Source of the DNA: Amoebophrya sp. A120
Taxonomy: Eukaryota > Sar > Dinophyceae > Syndiniales > Amoebophryaceae
DNA length: 64,000 bases
Assembly: GCA_905178155.1 (NCBI GenBank)
Contig: CAJINV010000010.1
Coordinates: forward strand, 1,308,451 to 1,372,450
Direction of reading: 5' to 3'
A program made the translations under genes and the position numbers. Within the stretch, counting starts at the first letter, position 1; each line of letters begins with the position of its first letter. Below the pieces are notes generated by a model. The model saw only the letters and a program-made list of their open reading frames with translations, was not told where the DNA came from and ran no database searches. Shown here in pieces: positions 33,201-43,664 of the stretch.

Positions 33201-35845
33201 ATAGCCCCCCTGATTGCGGAGGACACGCTCGGCCGGAAGAAGCAGGCGCTGGGGCCTTTGTTAGAAAAAGCGAAAATCGCCCGGGCGAAAACAACGAAAG
33301 CAGCGACTCCGATTCCTTCGCAAAGGACTGATATGATCACCAAAGGAACTTCATCAAGCAGCACAGCGGGCGCGTCTCGGAACTACAAGCTAAGTTTTCC
33401 TGCTAAAAAGCCTGCAAATAAGTTGAGCCGGAGGCAAAGGGAGAATCTCGCGCTACTCGTGAGGCTGCAACAGCAAGTGCCGAAGCTGGACTGTGAGCAA
33501 TTTCTGATGAACTTTGCTGCGAAGACGAAATCACAGACCAGTCCGAACCAGGAGGACTTTGTGAAGTGGTACACTGGCATCTGTGACTTCTTCGACGACC
33601 AGGAGTTGGCGCTGTTAAAAGGTGTTTTCGCGGAAGTCTTGTGCGAGCAGGAATGTCCTTTACCGATTTACAATTTTCCGCAGGAACCAGAGAATCTGGA
33701 CCATCTGGTTGCGCATCCACAAAGCACAACTCTCAGCACAAACAGTTCCGACCCCGATTTAGCGGAGGATAAAGCGGCATCGGAGCACTTGAAGCAAGCG
33801 ATTCAAACGGCGAATAGTGCGAAGATTCAGCACGGGTTGGTGTCGATGAAAAAACCTGAAAGTTTTATGATGGAGAAAGAAGCTGCTGGTGCTCCTGGTG
33901 GAAAGAACAGCAATAGTGGGGAGGTTATCAATAGCTCCCAGGACAGCAGTCCGAGCAGTTCGAGGGTAGTGGTGTCAAAAACTTCTACCGACGCGGGGGC
34001 CACTGCACCGGTCGAAACTACACAGCAAAATGGCAAATCGTCTTCTACTTCCTCGCGAACAGGAGGAGGTGGATTTATTGCTCCTAGTACATCGTCGACA
34101 AAGATTCCGACTTTCATCGAAAACTTAATCGATCCGGCGATTTTTGATCCGGAAAAGGACGCGGAAATGTCGTTGCACTACCTCGTATGCATTGCAAAAT
34201 CATCGTACTAGTAGAAATCGCATCACAAATTTTTCCAGCATGACAAATGGAATTTGTCATGCTGTTTTACCTTGGGATGGAGATTTGTAATGCATGGCTG
34301 CGATAATGGTTACGAGTGCGATACTTTTGCACGGGATACCTCGAGAACGTGCACACGCGGGAGCTCTGGTCGCAGTTGTTTCATGTCGTCGTGCAGGTTT
34401 TGGTGAAGGATCTGGTGCAAAAGCACCTTCGCCTGATCTTGCTCTACGAAGATTTCTTTTTGGAAAAATTTCTTCAACCCTTGAACGAACTACTGCAATC
34501 AATCTTCGAGACCGCAAAGCAGGAATGGAAAAAGCAAAGGCTTCTCAGCATGCGCATGGGGGAAGATAATGATAACGAAATTGAGGACTTGGAGGACACC
34601 GCGTCCTTTGCGTCTGTCAGTTCGGAGGAGGAAAGTAACCTCCAAAACGAGCAGCAAGTAGAAAGGGAAACGGAGAATATTGATGTTGGTACAGCTGTTG
34701 CTCCTGATGCGAAAGTGAAAGACAGTCTCGCAATGCAGCTGGACGACATAGAGAACCCGTTTGATGTTGATGCAGCTCCTGGACGAGGTGTTCTTGAGAA
34801 GAGTTCTCCTGCCGCTGTGTCGTCGCCCACAGAAACTCAAACTCGACCCACCCAGCCAATGCTCGGGATCGTGTCGCCCCCCTCCAAGAAAAACCGCGGG
34901 ACATCATCAGCAGGTGCAACTGCATCATCTTCACTTGGAAGTAACAGTGCGCAGAAGACCAGCACGAGGACTGCTCAGATGAAGAACATTGCGGAGTTTT
35001 TGCCGACTATCTCCAGCAAGGAAGTTCAAGGCCCGTTGTCTTCCTCCGGTGCAAGAGCAAGAGAGCATCATGATGAATCCGACGAGAAGAGAAAAATAAA
35101 CAACGACTCATATAACAACTACACCGAAGGTGACCTCCATGATGACGACGACGACCCCTTTCCAGACGGTTCCTGGGCCGACTCAGGCACAAATCCCGTT
35201 CCGAGCCACCGCGATTTGGAACCTCTGCTGGCGTTGCTCGACAGCTTCTCATTCCATCTGGAATTGTGCGTAGCGCTGGACAACGTCTTTTCCTCAAGTA
35301 GTACAGGAGGGAATATTAACGATTCATCTTTGAGCAACATCAAAACAGCGACGACGAATGGCAGCGCTGGAGGTGGATATAATGATCACGCAGCTCGAAA
35401 CAACACCAGCAAAAATTCCGCCGAGCAACTGGCCAAGAAGCACTTAATCGAGCAAATCCTCCAGAATCCGCAGCGATTGGCAAAGGATCTCGACCCGAGA
35501 AAGGATGTTTTCGCAAGGAAGATACTGGCAAGTTGCTTCTTTCGGAAGAACAGATCTCGCAGCGTCGATTCAACAGCGAGTGGGCTGCAGCATATGGCTT
35601 CTCAGAGCGCTGGAAATTATACTACGACAGCCGGCGCCGGTACTACCCCAGGAACAAGCGGGATGAGCCACACGGCCGCGGAGGATCATTTTCTTCTGCA
35701 GCAGCAGGATGAAGGTAGCCACGACAATATCGTTCTGAAGAAGCCGTTTGTGCAAGAGTTTCTGATCGAGGACCCCTTCACGCGTGTGTACGCGGAGGTC
35801 AGAGATCCCTTCACGCGAGTAGCGACCGCGTATGCGATGGCATAG
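27250..35845 (+). CDS. RAB3GAP1: Rab3GAP catalytic subunit homologue, very large
   Basis: Exons: 27250-28468, 28742-28800, 29112-29382, 29643-30069, 30314-31751, 31909-31959, 32244-34185, 34344-35845; 2302 residues against about 980 in animals. Segments resembling RAB3GAP1 occur in the right order: FEIRDFTAVSPLEKL, RRFGVRQFIMV, SANFLLSAMLIA, RLFWNERLLNG, CLLYQKFHVVFYCIEAEK, EDFVKWYTG, MSLHYLENVHTRELWSQLF and the C-terminal VQEFLIEDPFTRVYAE. Known role: GAP for Rab3 and exchange factor for Rab18, acting in exocytosis and ER or lipid-droplet traffic. The extra length is low-complexity Ser/Thr/Gly and acidic inserts, including a polyproline run near 30750. All seven introns are introners; there is no ordinary intron. 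Homology is recognised from memory of the family, so a profile search should confirm it. Confidence 0.75.
28469..28736. mobile_element. Introner, family B (268 bp)
   Basis: Ends TACCAAATGCAAAAATGTCT (TAC in place of TAT) and AGACACTTTTGCAATCCATA. Flanks GCGGG (28464-28468) and GAGGG (28737-28741) differ at one base. Excision gives T-R-E-R-E-S-Q. Confidence 0.91.
28801..29106. mobile_element. Introner, family E (306 bp)
   Basis: The left arm contains CCTCAGGTTTGAAATCCTGA and the right arm GAGGATTTCCATTCTGAGG; ends TATGAACG and CTTTCATA. Direct repeat TTGCG (28796-28800, 29107-29111). Excision gives M-L-I-A-V-R-A. Confidence 0.93.
29383..29637. mobile_element. Introner, family B, reversed (255 bp)
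   Basis: Ends TATGGATTGCAAATATGTCT and AGACATAATTGCGATGCATA. Direct repeat TGAGG (29378-29382, 29638-29642). Internal sequence matches the reverse complement of 28469-28736. The only introner here that can also be drawn as GT-AG. Excision gives N-P-G-E-G-V-N. Confidence 0.93.
30070..30308. mobile_element. Introner, family D (239 bp)
   Basis: The left arm has CTCAACTGTTACATTCTCAA and the right arm TTGAGAATGTAACAGTTGAG; ends TATGGCG and CGCCATA. Direct repeat TACCT (30065-30069, 30309-30313). Excision gives R-F-V-Y-L-C-E. Confidence 0.95.
31752..31903. mobile_element. Introner, family A (152 bp)
   Basis: Ends TATGCATTGCAAAAGTATCG and CGATACTTTTGCGCAGGATA. Flanks TCCGT (31747-31751) and TCCGC (31904-31908) differ at one base. 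Excision gives L-N-F-R-A-I-C. Confidence 0.93.
31960..32238. mobile_element. Introner, family C (279 bp)
   Basis: Ends TATCCTGAGCAAAAATGTAC and GGACGTTTTTGCACAGGATA. Direct repeat TCTGG (31955-31959, 32239-32243). Excision gives R-L-F-W-N-E-R. It is separated from the preceding introner by an exon of only 51 bp. Confidence 0.95.
34186..34338. mobile_element. Introner, family A (153 bp)
   Basis: Ends TATGCATTGCAAAATCATCG and CGATACTTTTGCACGGGATA. Direct repeat CCTCG (34181-34185, 34339-34343). Excision gives L-H-Y-L-E-N-V. Confidence 0.94.
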
Positions 35846-36613
35846 TGAAGTAGAGGAAGAGCTGCAGCGAGACACAGATGAATTCGTCCAGATGTGAATG
35901 TGATGAGTTATGATCAAGACAAGGCACCTGCTTGAACTCGACGGAGATGATCATGACAGCGAGTTTCATTTTGAAAGCACGAGACCCATCAACATCCGTG
36001 CGACTTGTTCTTCGCGCGCACTTCTTGTGTGGGGACTACAATCAGAGGTGAGTCGATGCGGCGATGCAGATCATTATAGCGCAGCGATGCGAAAACAAGA
36101 TATCCTCGGTAGTTCCACATCTAGTACCCCGGATGAGCAGTGGTCTTTGCATTTGCTCAGTTGTTGGTCTTTTTTTCGTGTATGCGAAGATCTTGTGCGA
36201 GGACTCTAGTGACCTAGAGATGAACAAGAAGAAGAATGCACAGCACACGATTGTCTGATGAGCAGCGCGGTCTTGTTGTGCAGCCGTACTCAACTTCTGA
36301 TCTCCTTTTCGTATATGATTTGTTTCCTCGTCTTCCTTTTCAGGACAATGTCAAGGAGAAGCATTCGCTTGTAGCTGTTAGCTCCTTTGTTCCGCTTAAA
36401 AAAACAAAAATCATTTATGACCATTGTGGTACTTTTTATTGCTGTTGCAAGTGCAACTCATCCCGAAGTAGCTTCGTATGTGTTTAGTACAAAATTTTTC
36501 TATATCGTATCTACCAAAATTATCACTAACAAAAAGAGAGAGTAATATCTAACACAAGATGAAGAGAAACTCAAGAGAAGATCATTCGGAAAAATAAAAT
36601 ATCGAACAGAAAA
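35846..36613. other. Intergenic region
   Basis: AT-rich. No gene, repeat or introner that I can support. Confidence 0.5.
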
Positions 36614-39600
36614 ATGATGGAAAGAGAACGAATTTTTACGCGAAAAGCGCTGACCGGCCTCTTCCTCCTCCGGTTTCTTGCGGTCCACGAAATAGTTTCT
36701 CCCAGTGCAGCTACGGCAGCTGCCTCGGCAAGTGGAAAGAAAACAACCACTGATGAAGAGACTGGCGGAACAAGTAGAACCAAACGGAAATGGGACGAAG
36801 AAGCTGAAGTAGATCCACCTTACGCAGCAAGAACTTCAACTTCTGACGAGCAGCATCATTATCATACCGAATTCCAATTTTTACCAACTATCTCTAGTGC
36901 AGCGGCTCCTGCGGTGGGGGAACCCGCACCGGCACCATGGTTTTTTGATCAGCCTGATTATCGCGGCCGGTTAGGTAGCTGTAACAACTTCCACTACGTC
37001 GAAAAAGGAGCGACTGATTTTTTGCAGCAAGAAGCCCCTGCGCAGTTCCTGCAAGCCGAGCAACCGCCCCAGCGTGGAAGACCCTCATCTGATGTCTCGA
37101 CGACATTTTTGTACCAAAGAACACGACCAGTGCAGCAGCTGGAGCTGCCCAGCAGCAGTAGCTCAAGCTCTAGCTGCGCTCTCTCGACGACGCGAATAAA
37201 GGAAGATCCACCGCGGCCAGCATCTCACCTTCATCATCCTTATTTGAGCCGTGGACAACATAATTCCACTTCTACGGGGGGGACGAGGTCCTTGTCGGGG
37301 ACGACATCGACGTCGTCCCCCGGGACCACCATGAGCTTCCTAGCTGGAGGTTTTGAACAAAGCACGTTAGGCATGGGTCCCAGCGTTGAAGTTGTTCATG
37401 ATCTACAGTGCGATTTAGACTCTGACACCAAGAGAAACTACCGAGATCATATATTACTGCTGCCAGCGACATCAACTACGGAAGCTTCGTCCACGAGGCC
37501 GGGCGGAGAAGGAGAAGTTTCGGAGACAGTAGGAGGATATTCTAGCGGGAGTGGTAGTTTAGCTACTCTGCTGCATAATCAGGGGATCTACAACATTCTT
37601 GGTGGTGAAAATAATGCGAGGCAGATGAACACGACGACTTTGCGCGGCGAACATCACGGTGTAAAACGATCCGCACTTGTTCTGAAGAGTTGCATTCGTA
37701 AAAATCGTAGCTCCGGCGCTCGAAGCTCCGTTGACTGCATTGGCGGCGAAACTTCGCTCGCTGCGACACCCTTGAAGATGTCGACGTCCCAGCACAAGGA
37801 AGTGGTAGGCGAAGAAGTAGATGACTTATCTACTGCAGGAACAAGAATGCGAGTAAGAACTACTGACCCGCACCACGACCACGAGCAGAGCCGCGCTGAC
37901 CTAGGGTCAAAAGTACTCAAAATCGCTGGGATTTTTTTTGAATTAAAAAATTTTTTTTCCAATGATTCCATACCCGGAGCAGTGGCCGTCCGAGGAAGTT
38001 GAGAGCCGACGGTGGGGAGTGCAGTGGCATATGGTTTAGAGCGGGGGCGAATTCGTCTTGAAGAGTGGGTTTGGGGCTACTGCCTCGCAGCCGGCGCAAA
38101 GAAACTGTAACAGGAGAAAAGCCGGCACACTGTTCAGGGCTTGAGCCTGGCCACTACAAAACAACACCAGCCTCGCCGGGCGAAGCCGCTGGGCCTGGCC
38201 TGAAACGGCCCGGAGTTTGGCTACTGTCTGCGCTGCGGCGTGTTTCCAGGCCGCGCCATACTACAAGGCGCGCCAGTGGAGTTTTTGTGTCAGATCTCTC
38301 TGCTGCGCGTCTGCATGAAAAGAACGTTGCGACGGTGCCACACGACAGGGCCGCCGGCTTTCGTCCGCGCCAGCCCTCACTCGCGGTCCCAGTTTGGGAC
38401 TGGCGCAGCGAAATTGCCTGTACTCCGCGGGGGGGCAAGAGCTGTTTTTCGTGTGTTGTAGATTGTTCCTTTTTTTTGTTCCGTCTGGGTCTACTACTTC
38501 GCCGCCCGATGGTATACCCGACGCGGGCTTGCAAATCTCCGCTGACGCCGGATTGCAAATCTTCGCTGTCCGAGTTCTCATCTCCGCGCCGATCCCCTGT
38601 TCGGATCCCCGGTTCTGATCCATTTTCTATTTGAAATTGGATCAGAACAGGGGATCAGAACAGGGGATCAAAACAAGGGATCAGAACAGGGGATCAGAAC
38701 AGGGGATCAGAACAGGGGACCCGAACAGGGGATCCGGAACCGGCTTGGGAAACGGACATCAAAATAGCACATTTGTGTCGCGGTTTCGGATTTGGTTTTT
38801 TTGCAGCTTGCTGGCCAGCCGCGGTGCCTGGCCTGGCTGATTCTGGCCCGGGGGCCTTCTGCTCGGGCTTCTCGTGTTTTGGAAATTGTCAGCAATCTGC
38901 CATAGCAATAGCGGCGAATCTGGTCGCAGGGGTCATGTTGCTGAAACATGTGCGCCAGTGCCGGCACGCTTTACATACGGGCGCTGCGGCAGCTCGCCGC
39001 CGACCGCATGCGGCGGCTTTTTCCAAAAGGCGTTTGCGGACTTGCGTCGGGCTTGATGCTTTTGAATATGAGTGAAGAGAAGTTGCGTGAAGAGCTTTGC
39101 ATTGCATAGGACAGGGTGGGAGGGTGGTTTGTGTGTGATGATCAGAGCTGACACATGTTGGCAACTAGGCCTCACCCAAGTGCTTTCTTGCTCTTCGTCC
39201 GAGAGCGAAGACGAGCACAAACTCCGCCGGGCATTCTCATGGCTCGGCGCTAACCCTCCGCTTCAGCCACCGAGCAATCTTTCTTTCCGTCTCGGCGCGC
39301 TTGCCGCCTCAAAAAAATTTCAAAAATAAAAAAATCCCAGCGTTTTTGAACGTTTTTGAACACTGGTCATGCGCTAGGGGCCTGCCCAACTTGAGAACTA
39401 CTGACCCGCGCCACGACCACGAGCAGAGCCGCGCTGGCTCGCCATCAAGTAGCCAAGAGAACTATAGTACTTGCAGCAACTAGAGCCAAACCTGGAACCG
39501 AACAAGGCTCAAAGAAGGCTACTTGCTTTATTTCTGAAATCTGCATGCTACTGTGGTGCAGACTAGGCTCAAACCTGGGCCAAGAAGGATCAAATCTCTA

Positions 39601-41728
39601 GAGATGACCTTTTTTTTCCTAATTTTCCTTGGTGAATCACCACGCTCCTGCGAAAAAAGATTGATAACGATTAGGGCGAACGCCTCTAGAGCTCAAAAAC
39701 CTGTAGAGCTCAATCGCTAGAGCTGAATCTCTACAGCTGTTTGGTGATGTTCTAGAGCCTAAGCTCTACAGCTTCCGCCTATAGCGAGCACCTACAGCTC
39801 GACAGCCAAAAGGCTTTTTTATCGTTTCTCACACTAATCAGCTGCAGCTACCCGGCCGGTCTGTTCCTGTTGCCCCTGGTGCTTGCCTAGGAAGCCCAAC
39901 ACCGGGAGCACAGAAGCAACGAACCAAACGCGGTGGGGCTGGGGCTAATTCATCAGAAACAACCAGCCGCATGGCTGTTGCCTCCATGCTGTGAGGCGTG
40001 GCCGCCGGTGCCGAGAGTAAAACTCAAAAACATAAACAGCACTGGCAGGCGTGCCTCTTACTTAGATTTGTTGGGAGGCAACCACCAGCAGCTGCGTGGT
40101 CCTGCTGCTTGCTACAGGGTATCGGGCCAAGTAGCCTCGCCGAAGGGCAGCCCGGATGGAAAAGCATGCACACAACAAGCCCAAGACCATACGCAAGAGA
40201 AACTTTCGGCGCACAGCGGCAGGCTGATGCGAAGGCAACAGATGTGAGCCGCCGCAGAGGTTACGTCCGTGCAGCGGCGCAGGTGCCTTCGGCAGGTTGT
40301 AGCGTTTTCTTTCCACGCCGGGCGGCCACCTGCTACGACGAGTACCAACGCGACGGCCAGGAGCCGCACCTAAAAACAAAAACGCACTTGCGGGCCGCAA
40401 AGGCTCGCTGGCGTTCTCGCCCTAGCTGCCTGCGCTTGCTGGGTAGCTGAAGTAGAAGGAGGGGAGGCCGCCCGGCGCGGGTCTGCTTTCCATTTCCTAG
40501 AAGGCAGACGGCACAACTACGGTGAGGCGCACCAAGCGGAAGCGCGTGCCCTTATCGACCTCTACCATACCTGACCCGGCTTTTGGCACTACAGAGGCCG
40601 GACGGATCTGGCGCGCTAGGCGTTGGGCTGCAGTTGGTGGGCCGGTCGCTCTGCTGGCCGCCTTTTCTTATTCATTTTATGTTCCTGGCTACGCGTGCTC
40701 TTCCTTTTTGTTTTTGTACTTTGTTGCCATCAAGCTGTTTGCCATCATCGCGCGGCGTTAGTGCGTCGGCTGCCCTTCCGGGAACAGTCAGCCCCAAAGA
40801 AAGCACGCTCCAGCTCTTCGGCCAAGCCTCTTCGAACTGTTTCTAGTTGCTGCAGTAGCAGTACTGCTTTTCTATTGTTATGCGCAGATCCCCGCACCAC
40901 GACCACGAGCAGAGCCGCGCTGGCTCGCCATCAAGTACTGCTTCTACTTGTGCCTCTAGAAGGTCCTCTTCCTCACCACGAGAAAAAAAGGTGAGGTTCA
41001 ACGTAGAAGAAGAAGTACAGGATCACCTTCCCGCCGAAGCAGATGAATCACAAACTTGTGCTGCCGGAGCTCCTGCAACAGTTGCGAAAATTAACAGCTG
41101 CGGAAGTAGAACTTTTCCATCCTACGTAGTTTCGTCTTCCTCTTCTTCTGCTTCTAGCAGTTGGGCTGGCGTACTGGCAGGTAGTGGAAGTGAACAAGGT
41201 AGTACTAGTGGAACAGGTGGAGAGAATGAGAACAACCAAGAAACAACCATGTCGCTGTCGAGGATGCAACAAGCATCGCCAACATCATCCGTGTCGTTTC
41301 TTTCTTCGTCCAGAAGTAGTACTACTAAGACCAATACTTCTTCTACTCCTGCTGCTTTTTCCTATTCTGGTTTCCCGCTAAGTTGTCCAGACGTCGATCA
41401 TGCGCGGATCGTTCAAGAAGAAAGCAACCAACGCCTCCTTCTGGCTTCTTTGCAGGATATCACCGTGAAAAATCCAGCTTATGTGAGACCGGAAAAGACC
41501 ATGGCGGAGCGACGCAGGAAGGCGGAGGAAACAGCGGAACAGGAGAAAAAACGGAACGCGATGCTGCAGCAACTCCAGCAGCAGGAATCAGAGGCACAGG
41601 AACACCAATCGTCCCATCCGGTTCTGTCGCCGATGGGAATGCTTCTGCATCCCATGATTGAGATGAAAGATCAGGACCTTTTTTTGAAAGCTGCGCTGGA
41701 AATGGACGGACCAATGCATGGTGCGTGA
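36614..41728 (+). CDS. Unknown secreted-type protein gene split by two GC-rich elements
   Basis: Reading stays open from ATG 36614 to 37898 and resumes, in the same frame, at 40923-41728. Joining the two parts across duplicated target sequence gives 696 residues. The start has a hydrophobic signal-like segment (TGLFLLRFLAV at about 14-24). The rest is rich in Ser, Thr and Gln with no domain I recognise. The second part begins with basic and acidic stretches holding KKVRF, which fits the RVxF docking motif for protein phosphatase 1 (inference), and ends in an Arg/Glu/Gln coiled coil. The 3 kb between the parts consists of two inserted elements (37899-39393 and 39452-40890), each flanked by direct repeats of 43 or 47 bp. 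Whether these are removed as introns or have broken the gene cannot be decided from sequence. The last exon could extend past 41728 through a very short intron. Confidence 0.5.
37899..39393. mobile_element. GC-rich inverted-repeat element I
   Basis: About 1.5 kb inserted in a reading frame, between two copies of a 43-bp direct repeat (37856-37898 and 39394-39436, one mismatch). Imperfect inverted arms lie near the ends: GTCAAAAGTACTCAAAATCG followed by CTGGGA and T-runs at 37906-37960, and the inverse TCCCAGCGTTTTTGAACG at 39335-39352 with A-runs before it. The interior is GC-rich with no recognisable gene and carries a 13-bp tandem repeat. Confidence 0.6.
38588..38741. repeat. 13-bp tandem repeat with inverted arm
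   Basis: About eight units of GGGGATCAGAACA (38639-38741), preceded by an inverted partial array (CCCCTGTTCGGATCCCCGG and TTCTGATCC at 38588-38625). The two could fold into a large hairpin around TATTTGAAAT. It lies in the middle of element I. Confidence 0.8.
39452..40890. mobile_element. GC-rich inverted-repeat element II
   Basis: About 1.4 kb between two copies of a 47-bp direct repeat (39405-39451 and 40891-40937, one mismatch) that overlaps the target of element I. A 12-bp exact inverted pair lies near the ends: GCAGCAACTAGA at 39473-39484 and TCTAGTTGCTGC at 40842-40853. 39600-39830 is crowded with short palindromic CTAGAG / GTAGAGCT words. No protein domain is recognisable inside. Confidence 0.5.
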
Positions 41729-42418
41729 TACTATTTTTTCAGGAACAAGAACGAGCCGCGCAGGAGATGGTGACCACACATCAGATAGTACTACATCGTC
41801 TGGAGGCAGTGGAAGTGCCAGTTGCTGTTGCAGCTACATTGTGATAATTTTCGGAGTTACAGGAGGGTGAGGTTCTCGTATCCATTGAAGATTATAATCT
41901 AAAAAGTCAATGAGTTTATTGGGAGGACTCATCAAGAAGAAGAACTGAAGATAGACCGATGGACAGCATTGCTGTCAGTTTGCAGGACTATCCATCGTGG
42001 TTGATAGAAATAAAAGAAAGCTCCCGGCTTCCAGAATGGATTTAATAAGAAAGGATTTCATATTTTCAATTTCAATGACATTGACATGTAAAGCACGACC
42101 ACGACGAACATCACCTCCAATACACCGTAAAAAAAAAAAAAAATGCTAGTCGTCTACTACGTACGATGGAGCTCCTGACGGAAGTGTTGTCATTTTTGTA
42201 ATGTGTTGTTTGGTCATCCTCCAGTTCCAGTTGTCTCGCAGTTCCTCCTTTCCTATTTCGATCATTCCGCACGTAGATCACGAGGCAAACTAAACAGCGA
42301 AAAAAGTTGTATCATCTACTTCGGTCAAATCTAGGGCTTGCTGCATTTTTTTATTTGTGGTACTTACATGACAGATGTTGAGATCAGAACAATTACAATA
42401 GTCTTGTACCAACTATAG

Positions 42419-42508
42419 ATTGTTGACAAACTGAACCGTGCGAAAGAGGACGAAGCGGAGGATCTAGGAAGTAGATTCAAACTACGTCAAGTAGACAACA
42501 CCATCGCA
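42419..42508 (+). CDS. Candidate internal exon, unknown protein
   Basis: Thirty codons read IVDKLNRAKEDEAEDLG and onward to VDNTIA. They are bounded by a plausible acceptor (AACTATAG) and donor (GTATGATG). The charged composition is unlike the surrounding AT-rich sequence. No homology is recognised and its gene is unknown. Confidence 0.3.
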
Positions 42509-42607
42509 GTATGATGGACGTGCTGCCAAAAGATCCATACTAAACCACTTACATACCATTTTTTTTTTTCTGAAGAAGAAGGGACATTTTGCTGGGAAGA
42601 TGAAGAT

Positions 42608-42660
42608 GAAGATGGAGCTAGACTTCTACCGACCAGCTGCATGGCCGACGACCTTATAAT
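42608..42660. repeat. Direct repeat copy A (of three)
   Basis: GAAGATGGAGCTAGACTTCT continuing through ACCGACCAGCTGCATGGCCG. Copy B is at 43630-43664 (35 bp) and copy C at 44941-44993 (53 bp). The sequence around copy A is open in a frame reading WEDEDGARLLPTSC, so the original target may have been an exon. Confidence 0.85.
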
Positions 42661-43011
42661 TACAGCACTTTATAGGTTAGGGGCTAGGGACCTTTAGGGA
42701 CCCTTAGGGGCTTAGGGACCTGAGGTCCAGAAAGCAGCCTAAAACGAACTCTAAAACGCATGGTATGCTCGCAAAATGGCCGACCATTTTACCCCCCCCC
42801 CCATTTGGGCCCCCCCAGAGTGCTTCGGCGGCTTCGGGGCTTCGGGGTCCCTTGCCGTCACTTGCCAACAAGTGTGGGCTCTTGATGGTCGAATATAGTT
42901 CGTTAGCCGATAGCGGATGCCACGGACGAGTGGCATCTAGGGGGCCAAAAATTCCCGCATGCGTGTCCTCCACGCGGGCGGCCCCTGGGGCGCTGCTGTC
43001 GTTATCCATCA

Positions 43012-43519
43012 GGGAAAGTTGAAGCGGGCACTTCGATTTTCCCTCGATGAGGGAAAGTTGAAATGGCCAACTCAAATTTTCTTCGATGAGGGAAAGTTGA
43101 ACTTCAATTTTCCTTCGATGATGGAAAGTTGAAGTGCCCATTTCAAATTTCCTTCGGTCATGGAAAGTTGAAGCGGCCACTTCGAATTTCCTTCGATGAG
43201 GGAAAGTTGCAGCGGCCATTTCAAATTTCCTTCGATGGGGGAAGGTTGAAGCGGTCGCGTCGATTTTCCTTCGATGAGGGAAATGCGAAGTGGCCACTTC
43301 AAATTTCCTTCGAAGAGGGACATTTGAAGTGGCCATCTTAAATTTCCTTGCTTCGATGAGGGAAAGTTGAAATGGCAACTGCGAACTTCCTTTGATGAGG
43401 GAGCGTTGAAGTTAGTGGGCACTTCGATTTTCCTTCGATGGGGGAAAGTTGAAGGGGCCATTTCAAATTTCCTTCGATGGGGGAAAGTTGAAGTGGCCGC
43501 TTCAAATGTCCTTCGATGT
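43012..43519. repeat. 39-bp minisatellite, 13 units
   Basis: Thirteen imperfect units beginning GGGAAAGTTGAAGTGGCC and ending in TTCCTTCGATGA. Ten are 39 bp, one 32 bp and two 43 bp, which sums exactly to 508 bp. Because 39 is divisible by 3, both strands show repetitive frames (for example FPHRRKFEMAAAT on the - strand) that I regard as by-products. Confidence 0.92.
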
Positions 43520-43664
43520 GCGGGCGCGCGGTGCTCGTTTGCCTTCGAATCGATGCAACGCCATTGACTGCGTATGAAGTGAGTGAATGCGCGCGCGCAG
43601 CGCGCGCGCGAAATTTTTTTTGGTTCTATGAAGATGGAGCTAGACTTCTACCGACCAGCTGCAT

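Noticed and set aside
42704-43378. 224-residue - strand frame with FPHRRKFE repeats
   Set aside because: It is the translation of the 39-bp minisatellite. Other frames of the array are equally repetitive.
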